From Schistocephalus solidus (Eukaryota; Platyhelminthes; Cestoda; Diphyllobothriidea; Diphyllobothriidae), in NCBI GenBank assembly GCA_017591395.1, contig WEDG01002810.1, positions 124,001 through 188,000 on the forward strand: 64,000 bases of DNA, given 5' to 3'. The translations under genes and the position numbers were made by a program. Below, in pieces: positions 58,691 to 64,000 of the stretch. Position 1 is the first letter of the stretch, and each line of letters begins with the position of its first letter. The notes beneath the pieces are model-generated. The model did no database searches. It had not been told where the DNA came from and saw only the letters and a list, made by a program, of their open reading frames with translations.

Positions 58691-58969
58691 TGCGGACGGT
58701 ACGGCGTGGGGAATGAAGACGAGGGTTGCTGTTTTCTTGGTTGTTTTGACCGCAAGTTTTGCAATCTGCGAGCCGCGGTTGATTCCAGAAGATGCAGGAC
58801 CCAGCATTTGTTTAGGAACCATTTTCTTAACCCTGCCTACGCGAGGAGGCAAGCAGTGCTGTCCCTGAAAGGGCTGCTTGGACATCCTAAACGCCTGCCG
58901 AACTCCACTAGGGGTTACAGATTGGTTTTTAGTGGGAGAACGACCCGAGTTAGCCTGGGTCACCTGCGG

Positions 58970-60525
58970 GATAGCATGTCATCCTCTCCATAGGACTTTT
59001 GATAAGGGGGAGGTGGTGGGAAGTTCGAGGGGAGGGAGGGGGTTGGGATGAAGGACTACCGGGTGCGGGGGCGCTCAAAACGGGATACCCTTACCTGGCT
59101 TAGCGGTTAGAGGGCTGTGGGCCTTTAGCAGAGCCTACCTTCGAGGAGCTACAAGCGAGAGTTGGGTGCAAATTAAGGGGCGACACAGGAGCATTCACCA
59201 ACAGCACAAGACAAATGGAGTGCTACCATTGTGGTGCTCCGCCCCTTTACTAGCACCCCTACACTCAGGCCGTCGCATAACCACAAACAATAAATATTTA
59301 TAAAGTGTCATGAAAAAGCGTAGTGAAGAGTGGAATAACCATTTCTGGCTTAATTGAAATCTTTAGTTAGCCATTCCGCTATACCCAGTCCGGGGAACTG
59401 GAAGCTTGGACCAACCCCTATCTGGGACATCATTAAAATTACGATTGACAGCGGTTTTAACAGTGGGTCACACAATTCCAGCCCTGTTGACTATGACTGG
59501 AACTAAATAAATTCACAGATAAGTGTTATTTTCAGGTCAAAGGAAAAAAAAAAGATTTTTGTGCCCTGCTAGGTGCATAGGCGTTTACAATCAATCATAA
59601 GCAAAAAGCACAGAAAAGGTAAGAGGCAGTTGTTAAAGCATGCTTCCTAAGTGGCCAACGTAATTCGGATTCTAACCCACGTTTCATTTTAATTTATTTG
59701 TCATGAAAATACCATGACATGGGCTCAAATCTGACGAGTCACCCAGATAATTTACAGGGTTCAGAACATCGAGAATACCTTATAAGAGCAATCACCCCAT
59801 GCACAGAAGCTAGGACTTCCGTACCTCTGAACTAGATTAGGTGAACGTATTGCTCAGAAACTGAAGGAAGCACCTATCCAACCGATGGTTTCCTTCCTTG
59901 GTGTTACTGGTGTCTGCAAAGTGTGGGCGTCTTGGGCTTCATGCTAGTTGAATATGGGTAAGCTAAACTAAAAAGAGGGAATTTCCTCCGCCGATAAGGG
60001 CAACCATTCTGAAACCGTGAAGAGTAACTCATCCCGGGAAACAGGTTAAGAGTGTTTTGCGCTCCCCTGTCTGGAAGCCGTCTGAGATCAGAATTTGAGG
60101 ACAGGTCTCACATATGTATGTGGACATTTCTAAGCATCTGTGATTTACGGTCCTAATCCGAAATCCGGTTTTAGGCAAAAAAAGTCTAGGTAATTTGCAG
60201 GGCTCAACATAATTATTATTCGTGCATGATGCCTTCATTTCCTCTCAATGCTGCAAAATAACTGCGTTACTTATGTTCAGCAAGTAACCGTGGACCCTTT
60301 TATGAATGTTTTCAGCAAGGTAATGTCAGCCTGTCACGACTGAATTCGCTTTCGCAGACTGCAAAGGAAAGATCGGTAGAAAAAAGGCAACTGTGCTGTC
60401 AGAATTTTTGCGGAGCGGTTGTGAAATTCGCATTCGATTGCAGCACTTTGTACCTAATGAACGCTGTAATTTCCTTTGAGCAGGACATTGGAATAGGAAA
60501 CACCCGCTGCAGAGCCATGTGCAAG
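58970..60525. other. No recognisable gene; decayed SINE at 59.3 kb
   Basis: A heavily decayed minus-strand SINE tail is visible at about 59310-59420 (GAATAACCATTTCTGGCTTA). The rest shows short frames only. Confidence 0.4.
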
Positions 60526-60529
60526 CTCG

Positions 60530-61620
60530 AAGGTAGAGTAAGCCCAAAGGCACAGCGGGACGAGTGAGTCCTGTAACTGATCGGTGAGCGCCTAACTACC
60601 ATTGTTAATATTCCCGATCGAAACCGACAAGAAAACGAGCTCGTGCCGCAGTGAGTAGAGTATGGCTGGCTGATGACGGCTAATAAGCCAGAAATGGCCT
60701 TTCCAGTCTCCCTGGTCAGTGTCGGTAATTTAATTCTGCCTAAATCACTAGCCGCTCTGCGGCCGCTGGCGGGGCTGTAGACTAAGCCCTAAGGCACAGC
60801 GGAACGAGTGACTCCTGTAACCGATCGGTGAGCGCCCAACTACATTGTTAATATTCCCGATCGAAACCGGCAAGACAACGAGCTCGTGGCGCAGTGGGTA
60901 GAGCGTTTGACTTCTGCCCAACAGGTCGCGAGTTCAAGCCTCGGGCACCGCAGTGCCTGGGGTTGGGTAAGGCTGGCTGATGACGGCTAATAAGCCAAAA
61001 AATGGCCATTTAATTCTCCCTTGTTTTTGTCGGTTATATCATTCTGCCTATATTACCAGCTGCTCTGTAGCTGCTGGCGGGGCTGTAGAGTTAAATCCAA
61101 GGCACAACGGGATGAGTGAGTCCTGTAACCGATCGATTAGTGCCTAACTACATTGTTAATATTCCCGATCTAAACCGGCAAGACAACGAGCCCGTGTCGC
61201 AATGGGTAGAGCATTGGACTGCTGCCCAACAGGTCGCGAGTTCGAGCTTTGGGCACCGCAGCGCCTGGGGTTGGGCATGGCTGGTTGATGACGGCTAATA
61301 AGCCAGAAATGGCCATTCCAGTATCCCTTGTCTTTGTCGGTAATATAATTCTGCGTATATCACTAGCCGCTCTGCGGCTGCTCGCGGGGTTGTAGACAAA
61401 GCCCAAAGGCACAGCGGGACGAGTGAGTCCTGTATCTGATCGGTGAGTGCCCAACTACCATTGTTAATATTCCCGATCGAAACCGACAAGACAACGAGCT
61501 CGTGGCGCAGTGGGTAGAGCGTTTGACTTCTGCCCAACAGGTTGCGAGTTCGAGCCTCGGGCACCGCAGCGCCTGGGGTTGGGTATTGCTGGCTGATGAG
61601 GGCTAATAAGCCAGAAATGG
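60530..61620 (+). repeat. Tandem SINE array with hammerhead-like cores, ~308 bp period
   Basis: Four units. tRNA-like heads start near 60638, 60881, 61188 and 61497 (GAGCTCGTGGCGCAGTGGGT). The first head has lost its B box through a deletion, which shortens the first spacing to 243 bp. Cores (CTGATGA + GGCTAATAAGCC + GAAA) lie near 60670, 60977, 61284 (TTGATGA) and 61593. Between units runs the upstream module (GCCGCTCTGCGGCTGCTGGC ... TGTAACCGATCGGTGAGCGC). The array ends abruptly at 61620 inside the last tail. Heads have A- and B-box-like elements but no closed acceptor stem. Confidence 0.88.
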
Positions 61621-61621
61621 C

Positions 61622-61828
61622 TTATATTTGAAGGTTTATGGCAATTCCTGTGATAATCCTATCAATGCACTGCATATGTTGCATATTTTCATTCAGTGCA
61701 TGCAAAGTGTTTTGCAAAGCTGCATGAAAGCAATCATATTGTAAATGATGATTTTTGTCATAAAGTTTGTGATCAAACCTTCTTTTAAAATAGTGTTGTT
61801 CGTCCCATTTCGCTTGATAGCGGTTCAT
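61622..61828 (-). CDS. Small open frame of unknown status
   Basis: ATG at 61828 opens 68 codons (NRYQAKWDEQHYFKRRFDHK ... MQHMQCIDRIITGIAINLQI) to a TAA at the edge of the SINE array. Composition is protein-like, with many His, Tyr and Asn. No family recognised and no splice evidence. It may be the end of a gene cut by the array. Confidence 0.25.
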   Translation of the reverse strand: MNRYQAKWDEQHYFKRRFDHKLYDKNHHLQYDCFHAALQNTLHALNENMQHMQCIDRIITGIAINLQI

Positions 61829-61894
61829 GATCGAGCTACTCGTTGGAGAAAGAAACTCTGTCTGCGGTTTTTGCTTCTGACCTTGCACGGATGA

Positions 61895-62405
61895 TCACTG
61901 AAGTGAGCTACACATTCAAAATCAAGGAAATCCTCTGATGTCAACCAGTAACTGTGGGCAGGGATAATCTAGAATATCCCGAGTAGGCTAAATCTTAAAG
62001 GGTAAAAGGGAAATAAATAATACTTTGTCCACCTTCTCTGGTACGGCTAATCCTTAAGGCCATGGACCACCTTCGCTGCCCTTCGTTACGTTTGTTCTTT
62101 AAGCGTGTACGGGCTGGCAGTCCTTAATCCAAGTGGAACCTCATAAAAAGTCAAATTTTAGTCAATGAGACACTCAACTGCCGAATGTTGATGGCAAATT
62201 TTCCGCGTTGTCAGCACAATTGACTTCGGTCATATATTTATGTCGTCCGTGAATAGGACAGTTTAACGGTCCAACTCATTGGTTTACTCATTACCATAAA
62301 TCCAGAGGGGTAGTTTGCATGGAGTTATTCGAACCGTATCAGCCCATTTGTTGGATTGCAATAGGAATACTACAACCGCTACTAGAGCAAGGCAAGCAGA
62401 TAAAA
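61895..62405. other. No recognisable gene
   Basis: Short frames only, with no repeats of the described families until R380 begins near 62415. Confidence 0.4.
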
Positions 62406-62409
62406 GTGA

Positions 62410-63230
62410 ATAGCGACAGTTCGACCGTCGATTTCGACGAGGTCCACCATATGCTCAACACCAGGTGGTGCAGGGACGGTGACTTGCGTGAGAATTAGTT
62501 TTCAGTGAACGTAGCCTCTCGCTGCAGCTACCGCACTCTCTCCTCCTCCCCCACCTGAGCCCAGTGTCATGACAGAGTCAAGAAGACCGGAGATGGGAGA
62601 GGGCGCCAGTGGCTGGCGCGGCCGGAGCCGCCCCTGGGTGTACCACCACACCTAGCTCGGATCCCACGGAGTGGGAGTGCCAAAAAGGCCACAGTTAGAA
62701 GGAGCCATTGCAGCCTGAATCTCAGTCCGCCAGTCAGCCACTCCACACAAAACACACATTGGGCTGACCACGCGGTCCGAGTTATCCCGTCAGTTGGCAA
62801 CCTTCCAAGCCACGGCTTTTAGCGCACCGTGATAGTTTCAAGCACGTAAGATTGTTTATTGTGAGGAAAATGCGCTAAGCTGTCGGCCTCACTCTCTCCC
62901 CCAACCCCACAATCAGACCACCGTCCGAGCCGGTCAGTTGTCTGATGTGGGAGTGGGCGCATTGGCTGACGGGTCGGCGTACCCGTCTTCGCGCGCCACA
63001 GCACGACCTGGCCCCCATAACACACACACCAGGATTCAATTACTCAGGGGATATGGAGGAGCCACCGCCGTCTGACTCCCAGTCCACTGGTCAGCCACTC
63101 GACACACACACCACATACACTGGGCCGATGGACTGGTCTGGTGTAAGCGTCAGATTGGCAGCCTTCCAAACCACGGTTTCTAGGACACCGTGATTTTATC
63201 AGGAACGTTATGATGATTGTGAGGGTGTTG
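62410..63230 (+). repeat. R380 unit followed by R-B module
   Basis: R380 62415-62635 (GACCGTCGATTTCGACGAGG, GGACGGTGACTTGCG, CTCTCTCCTCCTCCCCCACC), then R-B from GGAGCCGCCCCTGGGTGTAC to about 63230. It lies directly 3' (minus-strand sense) of the zinc-finger LINE end at 63283, the same arrangement as at 13.6-16.6 kb. The 77- and 68-codon minus frames inside are repeat translations. Confidence 0.75.
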
Positions 63231-63282
63231 TCTATGTATTATTGTAGATGGTGTGCACTGATATGGCTTAGCCTCCGGTGGT

Positions 63283-64000
63283 TTACCGCAGGTTGTCGTG
63301 GAGGCGCATGTGTCCTAATAGGCCTATGCGGTGTGTAAATGTGCGGGAGCAGTGAGGGCAGTGGAGGCGGGCGCGGTGACTGTATGTCGGAGCCCCAGGC
63401 ACTGGTTCACCAGGCTCCGTGCGATGGATTCGCAGTTGACCGACCCGGCTGATGCGTGAGTTGAAGTTGCTGGCGCAATGTGGGCAGGAGAAATCGGTAG
63501 AGGCTAGGGGGATGTCATTCATGGTAGTGGGGGTGGCAGTAGTGGTAAGAATGGCAGGAGCAGAGGGTGCGCATGATGTATCGCTGTTGTCGGCATTGCG
63601 GTGAATTTCATTTTCCTGAATGCGCATGTGACCGAATAGGCCCATGCGATGAGTGAATGCACGAGGACAGTGAGGGCAGTGGAGGTGGCAATCTCTGCTG
63701 CGTGTTGGTGCTCCTTGCACTGGCTCACCAGTCTCTGTACGACGGATTCGCAAGTGATCGACTAGGCCGATGCGTGAGGTGAATGTGCGGTCGCACTAAG
63801 GACAGCTTAGGAGAGAGTCTCCATTGCTGATGGTGGTGGTGCTGGTAGTGGAGGCGAAGGCGGTGGTCGTTGCGGTGGTGGGGGTTACAGGCGATGAGAA
63901 GAGGGATGTGGTCTCTATGATGGTGGGAGTATAGGAATTGATGCCAGGAGTGAGGGTGGGGTAGTCTGAAGGAGGGTTGGCAGAATTTGACGTAGAAGTT
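63283..64000 (-). mobile_element. C2H2 end of a LINE, running off the window
   Basis: Minus-strand reading from the window edge: a Thr/Ser-rich linker, then a finger CP*CDRTFTSRIGLVDHLRI broken by a TAG near 63797, HCPHCPRAFTHRMGLFGHMR, a linker, CPHCASNFNSRISRVGQLRI and HCPHCSRTFTHRIGLLGHMR, ending DNLR and a stop at 63283. It is the best-preserved of the three zinc-finger ends: most CxxC...H..H positions are intact. The preceding RT would lie beyond 64000. Confidence 0.85.

Larger units (their letters stand above)
55050..58965 (-). mobile_element. Near full-length but dead LINE with C2H2 zinc-finger tail
   Basis: Minus-strand order: N-terminal segment and endonuclease start (58963-58631, AAWNARFILENLRSN), endonuclease (SETRFSEQGQLEEVGAGY at about 58590-58530; LLDYVLVRRRDRLDV near 57985), RT (VRQLHDGMMARVTDN and FSLMFSAMLMDAYRDE, 57460-57340), connection region (LQAVDNFAFLSSTLSHN; HLNIKLKTCKTVILMTLL; MLRQLQLCWSGHIVPMHTER) and C2H2 fingers (55990-55060). 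Endonuclease, RT and zinc fingers in one polypeptide match a LINE lineage recalled from tapeworms. Damage: many stops and shifts, an internal deletion removing RT fingers and palm motif A (about 57470-57500), and loss of the FADD box (reads VYTNTVDCKLNYVTEQE). Confidence 0.88.

Noticed and set aside
60881..60955. tRNA gene(s) in the SINE arrays
   Set aside because: A- and B-box-like sequences are present but the acceptor stem does not close and the anticodon arm is poor. Copies are always followed by the same SINE tail.
1..64000. CRISPR arrays, bacterial operons, rRNA genes, viral genomes
   Set aside because: No spaced direct-repeat array, no ribosomal RNA sequence and no capsid or integrase frames were seen. 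All tandem repeats are SINE, R380 or microsatellite type.

Overview
This is an animal genomic window, most likely from a flatworm and probably a diphyllobothriidean-type tapeworm. That placement is an inference. It rests on LINE proteins ending in C2H2 zinc-finger tails, which I recall from cestode sequence sets, on a host gene whose introns are only 28-34 nt long, and on a nuclear-receptor exon with an ESCKA P-box. Nothing looks bacterial: there are no operons, ribosome binding sites, rRNA genes or CRISPR arrays. Most of the window is transposon debris and repeats, and most short open frames are chance or repeat translations.

Layout. 3.08-5.81 kb: a Penelope-like retroelement (reverse transcriptase plus GIY-YIG endonuclease) bounded by 0.5-0.6 kb inverted arms, each carrying a hammerhead-like motif. 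5.86-8.02 kb: tRNA-related SINE copies and TA microsatellites. 10.96-11.67 kb (minus): an exon of a nuclear receptor with the first DNA-binding zinc finger. 12.4-13.5 kb: two palindromic repeat structures. 13.55-17.72 kb: tandem ~380 bp repeats (called R380), a second module (R-B) and the zinc-finger 3' end of a LINE. 17.7-38 kb: gene-poor DNA with scattered SINEs, two decayed Penelope fragments, a (GTA)n block and degenerate TTAGGG-like DNA. 39-42 kb: candidate host exons. 42.4-49.3 kb: three fragments of two further non-LTR elements. 49.92-51.91 kb: the 3' end of a host coiled-coil gene with six micro-introns and one 830 bp intron. 52.6-53.5 and 60.5-61.6 kb: tandem SINE arrays with a ~308 bp period. 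55.05-58.96 kb (minus): a nearly complete but dead LINE (endonuclease, reverse transcriptase, C2H2 tail). 62.4-64 kb: R380/R-B again, followed by another zinc-finger LINE end.

How the parts relate. R380 and R-B lie next to the zinc-finger LINE ends at 13.6-17.7 and 62.4-64 kb, so they may be the LINE 3' untranslated region or a satellite derived from it. The dominant SINE combines a tRNA-like head (A and B boxes) with a tail whose best-conserved part looks like a hammerhead core (CTGATGA, 4-bp stem, GAAA). In tandem arrays this resembles the published Schistosoma Sm-alpha family. With the ribozyme-bearing foldback Penelope element, it is the most interesting system here.
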